Assembly (NCBI GenBank): GCA_036171675.1
Contig: JAVHRO010000008.1
Location: 1 to 24,184 of the forward strand
Reading direction: 5' to 3'
DNA length: 24,184 nt
Source of the DNA: Vicingus sp036171675
GTDB taxonomy: Bacteria > Bacteroidota > Bacteroidia > Flavobacteriales_E > Vicingaceae
This document shows positions 1 through 7,435 of this stretch, piece after piece (position 1 is the first letter of the stretch; every line of letters starts with the position of its first letter). The notes below the pieces were generated by a model. The model was not told the origin of the DNA. It searched no databases and was given only the letters and a program-made list of their open reading frames with translations. Position numbers and translations under genes: made by a program.

Positions 1-82
1 GAGATAGGTATTCTATGCAGTTTTCATCAGTTTTAAAGCGTTCAGCAAATTCTAAAAGGTCTTGTCCTTTAAATAATTCCAT
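1..82 (-). CDS. IS1595-family (ISXO2-like) transposase, N-terminal part, cut by window edge
   Basis: Reading leftward from ATG at 82-80, 27 codons are visible before the edge, beginning MELFKGQDLL and continuing with FKTDENCIEYL. This opening, with a short helix and then F-K-T-D-E-x-C-x-x-Y-L, is what I know from the N-terminus of IS1595 / ISXO2-like transposases of Bacteroidota, just ahead of their zinc-ribbon (CxxC) segment. The zinc ribbon and the DDE-type catalytic domain would lie outside the window, so I cannot tell whether the element is intact. A TAnnTTTG box at 106-113 would give a leader of about 18 nt, which supports the start chosen. The family call rests on recognition of 27 residues only. 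Confidence 0.72.
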   Translation of the reverse strand, partial: MELFKGQDLLEFAERFKTDENCIEYLS

Positions 83-294
83 AGATATATTGATTTTACT
101 GACATCAAAGATAATAAAATATATGTATTTATCTACCGACCTCTATTAATTAATTTAGATTTAACAGTCATTTTGTATGAGGTTCGAATTCAAAAGCCTT
201 TCAGATTATTTCTCTAAAATTACTAATGAAAAACGCAAAAATAAAAGGTAAACGCTGTTCAACCTTTTTAATTTCATTTAACAGCCCTAATATT
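83..294. other. Intergenic stretch between transposase start and HMA operon end
   Basis: This 212-nt AT-rich stretch holds the transposase promoter and should contain the terminal inverted repeat of the IS if the element is complete. Candidate outer ends on the minus strand are a GGTCGGTAGATA string (around 134-145) and a GGGCTGTTAAAT string (276-287). Neither can be assigned without the other end. A plus-strand 24-codon open frame (177-251) reads MRFEFKSLSDYF and resembles another IS1595-type N-terminus, but it is too short to call. GCTGTT at 254-259 and AACAGC at 280-285 could pair. Confidence 0.35.
106..113 (-). promoter_or_regulatory. Putative -7 box of the transposase gene
   Basis: The minus strand reads TATCTTTG, matching the Bacteroidota -7 consensus TAnnTTTG. 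The expected transcription start is near 101, giving a leader of about 18 nt before the ATG at 82. I did not find a convincing -33 TTG at the usual spacing. Confidence 0.4.
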
Positions 295-765
295 TTATAC
301 CTGATTGATTAAGAACGTAAACAAATTAGGAATTTGAAAACTTGGAAGTTCCACACTTACTTTAGATTTATCATCATTGCTATTGGTAGATTCAGTATCA
401 GTTTTTTGGGGCTCAACTTGTTCTTTCCATGGCGAAACTTTGTATTGTCCATCAGCAATACCTTCAATTTTAGTAATAATTTCTTTTTCAGTAAGTTGTG
501 TTTTATCGTATTCGAAATGAGCTTTGGTAGTTTCAAAATTAACAGAACTAGATGCGACACCAGTCATACCTGCAATTTCGTCTTCAATAGTTTTTGCACA
601 ACCCATTGCACAAACCATGCCTTCGATTGCAAAATCGGCAACTACTATATTCTCGGCTTTTATTTTTTTAGGTTCAGCATTAGCTTGATTATTTTCTGTA
701 ACGGAATTACATGCTAGTATTACCGAAAATACAGTTATAAAAGCAATTTTAGTTAACATTCTCAT
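295..765 (-). CDS. Lipoprotein with heavy-metal-associated (HMA) domain
   Basis: A 156-residue protein. Residues 1-19 form a lipoprotein signal peptide ending I-L-A-C19, so the mature protein is probably anchored facing the periplasm. Residues about 41-110 form an HMA fold, with the metal-site segment EGMVCAMGCAKTIE holding C52 and C56. The spacing is CxxxC instead of the canonical CxxC of CopZ/Atx1 proteins. I recall this G-M-x-C-x-x-G-C-A variant from other Bacteroidota lipoproteins. The last ~45 residues are polar and low-complexity (PQKTDTESTNSNDDKS) followed by a short hydrophobic end. Its start lies 1 nt after the stop of the upstream CopZ-like gene, so the two are almost certainly co-transcribed. 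Metal binding (copper or another soft metal) is inference from the fold. Met3 is an alternative start. Confidence 0.8.
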   Translation of the reverse strand: MRMLTKIAFITVFSVILACNSVTENNQANAEPKKIKAENIVVADFAIEGMVCAMGCAKTIEDEIAGMTGVASSSVNFETTKAHFEYDKTQLTEKEIITKIEGIADGQYKVSPWKEQVEPQKTDTESTNSNDDKSKVSVELPSFQIPNLFTFLINQV

Positions 766-766
766 C

Positions 767-970
767 TTATAGTGCTTTATAAATTTCTGAATTATTAATA
801 GCTTGTTTTATATCATCAAGGGTTACCTTCATTTCATCAAATTTAACTTCGGCAGTATCAGGTAAACTAACATTAACTTGATGCACACCGTCAATGTTTT
901 TAATTATTTCTGAAACGGCATTTACACAATGTCCGCAAGTTAACCCTTGTATTTTAATTACTTTGTTCAT
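767..970 (-). CDS. Small HMA-domain metal chaperone (CopZ-like)
   Basis: A 67-residue protein consisting of one ferredoxin-like HMA domain. The metal site is GLTCGHC, with Cys12 and Cys15 in the canonical CxxC arrangement, and the length matches free-standing copper chaperones (about 65-70 residues). It has no signal peptide, so it should act in the cytoplasm, probably handing Cu(I) or a similar metal to a partner. No metal P-type ATPase is present in this window, so the partner is not visible. It is the first gene of a two-gene leftward unit with the HMA lipoprotein at 295-765 (1-nt gap). A TAnnTTTG box lies only 8 nt upstream, which would give a nearly leaderless mRNA. A divergent permease lies on the other side of the shared upstream region. 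Confidence 0.85.
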   Translation of the reverse strand: MNKVIKIQGLTCGHCVNAVSEIIKNIDGVHQVNVSLPDTAEVKFDEMKVTLDDIKQAINNSEIYKAL

Positions 971-978
971 AGAAGTTT

Positions 979-986
979 CAAAATTA
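979..986 (-). promoter_or_regulatory. Putative -7 box of the HMA operon
   Basis: The minus strand reads TAATTTTG, which fits TAnnTTTG. The predicted start of transcription is about 974, only some 4 nt before the ATG at 970. No good -33 element was found, so this remains a motif match. Confidence 0.35.
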
Positions 987-1000
987 CAAAAAATAAGATT

Positions 1001-1016
1001 AAATGTACATACATTT
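1001..1016. promoter_or_regulatory. 7-2-7 palindrome in the divergent control region (candidate operator)
   Basis: The sequence AAATGTA-CA-TACATTT is a perfect inverted repeat with 7-nt arms and a 2-nt centre. It overlaps the TACATTTG box of the rightward permease (1010-1017) and lies 15-30 nt upstream of the leftward -7 box (979-986). That is a position where a dimeric repressor could control both genes. No regulator gene is adjacent, so the binding protein is unknown. Confidence 0.35.
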
Positions 1017-1017
1017 G
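1010..1017 (+). promoter_or_regulatory. Putative -7 box of the EamA permease
   Basis: TACATTTG matches TAnnTTTG. Transcription would begin near 1022, downstream of the only in-frame ATG (894) and 19 nt before the TTG at 1041. It therefore bears directly on the start-codon choice. Confidence 0.4.
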
Positions 1018-1040
1018 TCCGTCTAAAAAAAATAAAAAAA

Positions 1041-1922
1041 TTGTTTAACTTAAATAAGCCTATTGCTCAAATTATAGCTCTTCTAGTGCTTGCCTTCATT
1101 TGGGGAAGTTCATTTATTTTAATGAAACGTGGTTTAGTTGCATACTCACACAACGAGGTAGCAACATTACGTATGGTGATTTCCTTTCTATGTTTTCTTC
1201 CAGTAATTATTTACAATTTCAAAAAAGTAGATAAAAAATATTGGAAATACCTATTTATGGTGGGCTTGTTTGGAAATGGTATTCCTGCTTTTTTATTTAC
1301 CAAAGCTGAAACAGGATTAAATAGCTCATTGGCAGGAATGCTCAACTCATTAACTCCGCTGTTTACCATAATTTTAGGAGTGGTGATCTTTAAAGTGCCA
1401 TCTAACAAATTTAAATTTATTGGAGTTTTAATTGGACTTATTGGAGCCATCATGTTACTCACTGGTAATGGATTTGATTTAGGTGATTCAAAAACATCTT
1501 ACAGCTTTTATGTGGTATTAGCTACCTTTTGTTATGCAATTAGTGTAAATGTGATTAAACGATATTTACAAGAAGTAAATGCGATTGTAGTTTCCTCCTT
1601 TGCATTTTTGTTTATTGGTCCTCCTCTGCTTATTTATTTATTTTCTACTAATTTTGTGGTTACTACCGCTAACAACCCTGTTGCTCCATTGGCATTGTTA
1701 TACATTTCCATTTTAGCCATTTTTGGAACCGTATTTTCGCTAATTTTATTTAATACACTCATCAAACAAACCACAGCTTTATTTGCTTCAACGGTAACCT
1801 ATTTAATTCCCATATTTGCCATAATGTGGGGAATTTTTGATGGCGAATTAATCAATCTTATTCAAGTATTAGGTATTGTGGTTATTTTGGTAGGCATTTA
1901 TTTTATCAATAAATTTAAATAA
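1041..1922 (+). CDS. EamA/DMT-superfamily permease (probable TTG start)
   Basis: About 293 residues with ten hydrophobic segments in two EamA repeats. The first repeat opens with a hydrophobic helix and then F-I-W-G-S-S-F-I-L-M-K-R-G, a signature of the drug/metabolite transporter superfamily. The second repeat starts near the middle (TSYSFYVVLATFCYAIS). The substrate cannot be predicted. The only upstream ATG (894) lies inside the opposite-strand HMA gene, and the ~49 residues it adds read as antisense of that gene. A TTG at 1041 gives a start MFNLNKPIAQ typical of this family, a normal length, and a 19-nt leader from the TACATTTG box. It is probably a single-gene unit, since pyrG has its own promoter motif downstream. 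Confidence 0.85.
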   Translation: MFNLNKPIAQIIALLVLAFIWGSSFILMKRGLVAYSHNEVATLRMVISFLCFLPVIIYNFKKVDKKYWKYLFMVGLFGNGIPAFLFTKAETGLNSSLAGMLNSLTPLFTIILGVVIFKVPSNKFKFIGVLIGLIGAIMLLTGNGFDLGDSKTSYSFYVVLATFCYAISVNVIKRYLQEVNAIVVSSFAFLFIGPPLLIYLFSTNFVVTTANNPVAPLALLYISILAIFGTVFSLILFNTLIKQTTALFASTVTYLIPIFAIMWGIFDGELINLIQVLGIVVILVGIYFINKFK

Positions 1923-2029
1923 GCCCATTTTTTTAACATTTTTGTAGGGATTTTCTTTACTATTTTTCGTTGTTAACTACTTTTTGTAAAATTTATAATT
2001 AGAAGTAGGATAAAACAGTGTATTATTTT

Positions 2030-2037
2030 TAAATTTG
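2030..2037 (+). promoter_or_regulatory. Putative -7 box of pyrG-yidC
   Basis: TAAATTTG fits TAnnTTTG. Transcription would start near 2042, giving a leader of about 25 nt before the pyrG ATG. The preceding 100 nt is T-rich with no hairpin terminator that I can see for the permease. Confidence 0.4.
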
Positions 2038-2066
2038 CACCTTTATTTTTAAAGCCATTTTATAAG

Positions 2067-3707
2067 ATGCCATCGTTAGCTAAATACGTTTTTGTTACAG
2101 GAGGAGTTACCTCATCATTAGGAAAAGGAATTATAGCTGCTTCATTGGCAAAATTATTACAAGCTAGAGGTTACTCTGTTACCATTCAAAAACTCGATCC
2201 ATATATCAATGTTGACCCAGGAACCTTAAACCCTTATGAACATGGCGAATGTTTTGTTACTGAAGATGGTGCAGAAACCGATTTAGACTTAGGTCATTAC
2301 GAACGATTCTTGAATGTACCCACATCTCAAGCAAACAATGTTACTACTGGAAGAATTTACCAATACGTTATTAATAAAGAGCGAGAAGGTGCTTATTTAG
2401 GAAAAACCGTACAGGTTATTCCTCACATTACCGACGAGATTAAACGAAGAATTAAATTATTGGGTAATACTGGTAATTATGATATTATTATAACTGAAAT
2501 TGGTGGTACTGTTGGCGATATTGAATCGTTGCCATACATAGAAGCAGTACGTCAGTTAAAATGGGAGCCAAATTTCGATTGTATTGTAGTACATTTAACC
2601 TTAGTTCCTTATCTTGCCACTTCTGGTGAATTAAAGACAAAACCTACACAGCACTCAGTTAAACAATTATTAGAATCTGGAGTTCAACCAGATATCTTAG
2701 CATTACGTACCGAACATCGTTTGACTGAAGGGGTAAAGGAAAAAGTAGCCTTGTTCTGTAACATTGCGCCAAAAGCTGTTATTCAGGCTATTGATGCAGA
2801 AACCATTTACGATGTTCCTTTATTAATGCTAGAAGAAGAATTGGATAAAGTGGTGTTAGATAAATTAAATCTAGATTACAAAAAAGAACCTGAATTGACC
2901 AAATGGAAAGCTTTTCTTTTTAAATTGAAAAATCCAAAACAAACAGTTAAAATAGGTTTGGTAGGAAAATATATTGAGCTTAAAGATTCATACAAATCAA
3001 TCAATGAAAGTATTATTCACGCTGGAACAGTAAATCAAATTCATGTTGATTTAGTTTGGATTCATTCTGAAGACATTAACAACAAAAATGTTGAAGAAAT
3101 TATTTCGAAATTAGACGGTATTTTGGTGGCTCCTGGTTTTGGTGAACGTGGTATTGAAGGAAAAATTACAGCAATTAACTACGTTAGAGAACATAAAATT
3201 CCATTTTTAGGAATTTGTTTAGGGATGCAATGTGCTGTAATTGAATTTGGAAGAAACATACTGGGTTTAACCGATGCACATTCAACCGAGATGTATCCTG
3301 AAACTCCTTATCCAGTAATATACTTAATGGAAGAGCAACGAACCGTTACTAAAAAAGGTGGAACCATGCGTTTAGGGGCTTATCCTTGTAAAATTGATGA
3401 GCATTCGTTGGCTTTTAATGCTTATGGTCAAACCGATATTACAGAACGTCATCGTCACCGTTACGAATTCAACAATAAATATTTAGCGGATTACGAAAAA
3501 AATGGTATGAAAGCTACTGGAATAAACAAAGAACATCAATTGGTTGAAATAATGGAAATTCCAAATCATCCTTGGTTTGTCGGCGTTCAATTCCATCCAG
3601 AATATAAAAGTACCGTAACTGAACCCCATCCATTATTTATTGATTTTGTAAAAGCAAGTGCTGTAGCAAGTAAAATAGAGTCAACTAAAGAAATGGCAAA
3701 TCATTAA
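2067..3707 (+). CDS. pyrG: CTP synthase
   Basis: A 546-residue cytoplasmic enzyme that makes CTP from UTP, ATP and glutamine, the last step of de novo pyrimidine nucleotide synthesis. The N-terminal synthetase domain (about 1-275) starts with the P-loop-like GGVTSSLGKG (12-21) and contains the conserved QKLDPYINVDPGTLNPYEHGE segment. The class I glutamine amidotransferase domain (about 295-535) has the nucleophile Cys384 in GICLGMQC and the His510/Glu512 pair in FHPEY. All key residues are present, and the length matches the family (E. coli 545). The yidC gene follows after 28 nt, consistent with co-transcription. Confidence 0.98.
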   Translation: MPSLAKYVFVTGGVTSSLGKGIIAASLAKLLQARGYSVTIQKLDPYINVDPGTLNPYEHGECFVTEDGAETDLDLGHYERFLNVPTSQANNVTTGRIYQYVINKEREGAYLGKTVQVIPHITDEIKRRIKLLGNTGNYDIIITEIGGTVGDIESLPYIEAVRQLKWEPNFDCIVVHLTLVPYLATSGELKTKPTQHSVKQLLESGVQPDILALRTEHRLTEGVKEKVALFCNIAPKAVIQAIDAETIYDVPLLMLEEELDKVVLDKLNLDYKKEPELTKWKAFLFKLKNPKQTVKIGLVGKYIELKDSYKSINESIIHAGTVNQIHVDLVWIHSEDINNKNVEEIISKLDGILVAPGFGERGIEGKITAINYVREHKIPFLGICLGMQCAVIEFGRNILGLTDAHSTEMYPETPYPVIYLMEEQRTVTKKGGTMRLGAYPCKIDEHSLAFNAYGQTDITERHRHRYEFNNKYLADYEKNGMKATGINKEHQLVEIMEIPNHPWFVGVQFHPEYKSTVTEPHPLFIDFVKASAVASKIESTKEMANH

Positions 3708-3735
3708 ACTAAATCATTCGCATTAAATTAATTAA

Positions 3736-5685
3736 ATGAGCAAACAAGGATTAGATAAAAATTCAATTATAGGATTGGCTATTATAGGTGTTATTTTGTT
3801 GGTTTTTAGCTATGTTACACGACCTTCTGATGCAGAAATTGAAACAAAAAAACAAGCACAACTTGCTAAAGAAAAATCAAAAATTGAACAAAACGATACC
3901 AAAACAATTGTTGCTGAAACAAAACCAACAGTAGCCGACACGCTAGTTTCTAACGATTCTCTAACAGTTGAAGGCAACGATTCTTTACAAAAAGTTGAAC
4001 TTAATCATGCATTCGGTCCATTTTCTAAGGCCACCGAAGGTACCCAACAACATTTTATTTTAGAAAATGATAAAATGAAAATCACCTTGTCTAATAAAGG
4101 CGGACGAATTACATCTGTTGAATTAAAAGAATTTAAAACATACAAAAAAACTCCATTAATATTATTTAACGAAGATTCTTCGCGCTTTAACATAGAACTT
4201 ACTTTGCCAGGTATTACTGGTGGTAATTCAATCCGACCTATTAGTACAGAAAATTTATTTTTTGAATCGACTACCACCGACTTTAAGGTTACTGGTAATT
4301 CATCAAAAACATTTAGTTTAAAACTTTATGGAAATTCAAAAGATGAATATATTTCGTACAATTATACCATCCATGGTGATTCATATTTAATCGATTTCGA
4401 TATTGAAACAGTAGGATTAACGAATATTTTAGCTCCTCAATCGAATTTATATCTAAACTGGAGTATGTTTACGCCTAACCAAGAGAAGACCATTAAAAAT
4501 CAAGAACAAACCAGTACTATTTATTACAAATACAACAAAGGCGAAGTTGATTACATTAATGCCATGAAAACCTCCAAGGAAAATTTGGTGGCTTCAATAG
4601 ATTGGGTAATGTTCCGTCAACAATACTTTAATGCAACCTTAATTTCAAAATCTCAACCTTTTGCTAATGCGGATGCTACAATTGAAACAACTAAACTTGA
4701 AGAAAATCAGACTCCAAATTATGTTAAAGGGATGGCAACAACGCTTACTATTCCAATAAATGATGCTATAAAAAAATACGAATTACAATTTTACTTTGGA
4801 CCAAACCAATACTCAACATTAAAAACCATAGGTTACGATTTAGACAAATCAATAGACTATGGATGGGGAATTTTTGGATGGGTTAATGCCATTCTAATCC
4901 GCCCTGTATTTAATTTGTTGAATGCAACAGGCATGCAAATTGGGTTAATTATTTTAATTCTAACCTTTATCATAAAGTTGGTGTTGTTTCCAATTACCTG
5001 GAAAACCTATTTAAGCAGTGCAAAAATGAGGGTATTAAAACCTCAAATTGACGCATTAAAAGAGAAAATTGGCAGCGACAAAATGAAGTTACAACAAGCA
5101 ACAATGGCTTTGTACCGACAAACAGGTGTAAATCCACTGGCAGGATGTATACCTATGTTAATTCAAATGCCTATTTTATTTGCATTATTTCGATTTTTCC
5201 CTGCTACGTTCGACCTACGTCAAAAAAGTTTTTTATGGGCAGAAGATTTATCAACCTATGATTCTATCTACCAATTGCCATTTCATATACCCATGTATGG
5301 CGATCACATCAGCTTATTTACCTTGTTAATGGCAATTTCCATGATTTTTTATACCAAAGCTAACAGTCAAATGACATCAGGTGCAGGTATGGATGGTATG
5401 ATGGCTTCACAAATGAAAATAATGACCTATCTAATGCCAGTAATGATGCTGTTTTTCTTTAACAGTTATGCTGCTGGTTTAAGTTTTTATTATTTAATTG
5501 CCAACGTTATTACTATAGCCCAACAATGGGTAATTCGTAAATGGATTGTTGACGAGAAAAAAGTATTGGCAAAATTGGAATCAAATAAGGCTAAACCCGT
5601 AAAAAAATCAGGATTTGCTGCAAAACTTGAGCAAAAAATGAAAGAAGCCCAAACCATTCAACAGAACAAGAACAAAAAGAAATAA
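3736..5685 (+). CDS. yidC: Membrane protein insertase YidC
   Basis: A 649-residue inner-membrane insertase that folds membrane proteins with and without SecYEG. It has an N-terminal membrane anchor (about 8-27), a charged linker, and a large periplasmic P1 domain (about 90-360). The conserved five-helix insertase core starts near 375, with the signature A-K-M-R-V-L-K-P and then N-P-L-A-G-C-I-P-M-L-I-Q-M-P-I. It ends in a lysine-rich tail (last ~30 residues) that probably binds the ribosome. The basic groove residue that is Arg366 in E. coli appears here as Lys414 in FIIKLVLFP, a conservative change. It lies 28 nt after pyrG and 2 nt before the next small lipoprotein gene. Confidence 0.97.
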   Translation: MSKQGLDKNSIIGLAIIGVILLVFSYVTRPSDAEIETKKQAQLAKEKSKIEQNDTKTIVAETKPTVADTLVSNDSLTVEGNDSLQKVELNHAFGPFSKATEGTQQHFILENDKMKITLSNKGGRITSVELKEFKTYKKTPLILFNEDSSRFNIELTLPGITGGNSIRPISTENLFFESTTTDFKVTGNSSKTFSLKLYGNSKDEYISYNYTIHGDSYLIDFDIETVGLTNILAPQSNLYLNWSMFTPNQEKTIKNQEQTSTIYYKYNKGEVDYINAMKTSKENLVASIDWVMFRQQYFNATLISKSQPFANADATIETTKLEENQTPNYVKGMATTLTIPINDAIKKYELQFYFGPNQYSTLKTIGYDLDKSIDYGWGIFGWVNAILIRPVFNLLNATGMQIGLIILILTFIIKLVLFPITWKTYLSSAKMRVLKPQIDALKEKIGSDKMKLQQATMALYRQTGVNPLAGCIPMLIQMPILFALFRFFPATFDLRQKSFLWAEDLSTYDSIYQLPFHIPMYGDHISLFTLLMAISMIFYTKANSQMTSGAGMDGMMASQMKIMTYLMPVMMLFFFNSYAAGLSFYYLIANVITIAQQWVIRKWIVDEKKVLAKLESNKAKPVKKSGFAAKLEQKMKEAQTIQQNKNKKK

Positions 5686-5687
5686 TA

Positions 5688-6176
5688 ATGTTTAAACCAA
5701 CCCTATTATTGACTTTTACACTATTGGTGTTGATTATACTGTTTTCCTGCAAAGTAAAAGAAAAAATTCACTCCCCCACTACTCCTGTTGATGAAACAAG
5801 CAGTCTGTTTATAAAAATGGAAAAAACTCCATGTTACGGTAAATGCCCGAGCTATGTAGTTGAAATTTTCACCAATGGTGATGTAAATTTTATTGGTAAA
5901 AAATTTATCGATTTTGAAGGAAAATATTTTTCAAAAATTAGTATTGAACAACTCAATCAATTAAAAACAAAAATAAACGACATCAATTTCTTTGAACTCA
6001 ATAATAAATATGATAGTCCTGCTACCGATATTCCTGCTTGTATAACCGAAATACATTTAGATAATAACATAAAAAAAATAACCAATCGGCATCAAGGTCC
6101 ACCAACACTAAAAGAACTGGAACAATTAATTGAAGAAATTGTATTAAAAAGTAATCTCCAAAAAGTTATTCAATAA
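5688..6176 (+). CDS. Small lipoprotein, DUF6438-like
   Basis: A 162-residue protein. A hydrophobic signal (about 4-20) ends in a lipobox L-F-S-C21, so it is an envelope lipoprotein. The mature part carries KTPCYGKCPSYVVEIFTNGDV, where the P-C-Y-G-x-C-P-x-Y core followed by a G-D-V turn is what I associate with DUF6438, a small Bacteroidota domain of unknown function. The two cysteines are close enough for a disulfide. The ATG comes 2 nt after the yidC stop, implying translational coupling and delivery in the same transcript as an inner-membrane insertase. I infer no specific function from this. The family name is from memory of the motif. Confidence 0.75.
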   Translation: MFKPTLLLTFTLLVLIILFSCKVKEKIHSPTTPVDETSSLFIKMEKTPCYGKCPSYVVEIFTNGDVNFIGKKFIDFEGKYFSKISIEQLNQLKTKINDINFFELNNKYDSPATDIPACITEIHLDNNIKKITNRHQGPPTLKELEQLIEEIVLKSNLQKVIQ

Positions 6177-6218
6177 ACTAGATATTGCATTTTCAAGCAT
6201 TAATTTGTAGGTTTTTCA

Positions 6219-6253
6219 ACTTTAAACTTTTAACTTTAAACTTTAAACTTTAA
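6219..6253 (+). repeat. Tandem ACTTTAA heptamer tract upstream of the GNAT-like gene
   Basis: About five consecutive copies of ACTTTAA (one with an extra T, one lacking its first A) fill 35 nt and end 5 nt before the ATG at 6259. The tract occupies the leader or promoter position. A change in copy number would alter the spacing there. Confidence 0.7.
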
Positions 6254-6258
6254 CACCA

Positions 6259-7380
6259 ATGCCAATAGAGATTAAAGAAGTCATTTCAAAGAACGATTAT
6301 AAAGATTTTATTGCTATTCAATTTAGCATTTATAAGAACAATCCGTATTGGGTTCCTCCAATTAAAAAAGACGAAATTAAATCCATACAAAAAGAACACA
6401 ATCCTGCATTTCGATTTTGTAAAGCTAAATTCTGGAACGCCTATAAAGATGGAAAATGTGTTGGAAGAATTGGCGCAATTATTAACAACAAATACAACGA
6501 AAAAACTGGAGAAAAAATAGGTCGTTTTACACGCGCAGAATTTATTAACGACATTGAAGTTACCAAAGCACTTTTTTCTACTGCAGAAAAATGGCTAAAA
6601 GAAAAAGGCATGGTTCAAATTCAAGGTCCACTTGGATTTACTAACCTTGATCACCAAGGCATGTTAATTGAAGGCTTTGAACATTTGCCTTCAGCAGCCT
6701 CAGAATATCATTTGCCTTACTATCAAGAACACATGGTTTCGTTGGGTTTTGAAAAAGAAATAGATTGGGTAGAATTTCGATTGTTTTTATCAGGAGTTCC
6801 TGAAAAAGCACGTAGAGTTGCCGAAATAATAAAAACACGAAACAACCTTACTTTAAAAAGCTTTACTTGCACTAAAGATTTAAAACCTTACGCATTTCAG
6901 CTATTCGAAATATTAAACGTAGCTTTCAAAGACTTATTTAGCGTAGTAAACCTCGATAAAGAAATGATTAACTACTATGTAAATAGGTATTTAACCATGA
7001 TTAATCCTGAGTTTGTTAAATTAATTTTTGATGAAAATAACCAAATTGTAGCTTTTATTGTTGGACTACCTTCTCTTTCTGAAGGTTTGCAAAAAGCGAA
7101 TGGAAGCCTTTTCCCTTTTGGCTGGTATTATTTAAAACAAGCATTAAAAAAGCCAAAAGTTGTTGATTTAATGCTTACCGGAATTTTACCTGACTACCAA
7201 GGCAAGGGTGTCGCTGCAATTTTAATTAATGAATTGCAAACCGTTATGGAAAAATATGGTGTAAACGATGTAGAAACTACAGGCATTTTTGAAACCAACC
7301 AAAAAGCTATTCAAAACTGGAAAAACTACGATAATATTCAGCACAAACGAAAAAGATGCTGGAAAAAAAATATTCATTAA
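6259..7380 (+). CDS. GNAT-like N-acetyltransferase superfamily protein
   Basis: A 373-residue cytoplasmic protein with no signal or membrane segment. The N-terminal part contains YKNNPYWVPPIKKDE and GRIGAIINNKYNE, and a later stretch reads IQGPLGFTNLDHQGMLIEGF. I recognise this layout from a widespread but uncharacterised family annotated as N-acetyltransferase or YghO-like. The C-terminal part holds an acetyl-CoA-binding-type loop, GILPDYQGKGVAAILINEL (about residues 311-330), fitting the GNAT motif A pattern Q/R-x-x-G-x-G/A. The acceptor substrate is unknown. The gene is separated from the lipoprotein upstream by 82 nt that hold the heptamer repeat, so it may be a separate unit. Confidence 0.7.
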   Translation: MPIEIKEVISKNDYKDFIAIQFSIYKNNPYWVPPIKKDEIKSIQKEHNPAFRFCKAKFWNAYKDGKCVGRIGAIINNKYNEKTGEKIGRFTRAEFINDIEVTKALFSTAEKWLKEKGMVQIQGPLGFTNLDHQGMLIEGFEHLPSAASEYHLPYYQEHMVSLGFEKEIDWVEFRLFLSGVPEKARRVAEIIKTRNNLTLKSFTCTKDLKPYAFQLFEILNVAFKDLFSVVNLDKEMINYYVNRYLTMINPEFVKLIFDENNQIVAFIVGLPSLSEGLQKANGSLFPFGWYYLKQALKKPKVVDLMLTGILPDYQGKGVAAILINELQTVMEKYGVNDVETTGIFETNQKAIQNWKNYDNIQHKRKRCWKKNIH

Positions 7381-7398
7381 TCGTATTAATATTATCAA

Positions 7399-7406
7399 TA
7401 AATTTG
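7399..7406 (+). promoter_or_regulatory. Putative -7 box of the DUF4412-like gene
   Basis: TAAATTTG fits TAnnTTTG and lies just after the stop of the preceding gene. Transcription from about 7411 gives a 25-nt leader to the ATG at 7436. This supports that start over the frame's earlier codons, which lie inside the upstream gene. Confidence 0.4.
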
Positions 7407-7435
7407 ATTCTTTAATTGTAAAAAATAACTCAATC

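Noticed and set aside
254..285. GCTGTT/AACAGC inverted repeat after the HMA operon as a terminator
   Set aside because: Only 6 pairs with a 20-nt loop and no clean U-run on either strand. It could equally be part of an IS end.
7289..7435. Upstream extension of the DUF4412-like gene
   Set aside because: It overlaps the end of the GNAT-like gene in another frame, hides the signal peptide, and precedes the TAAATTTG promoter motif.
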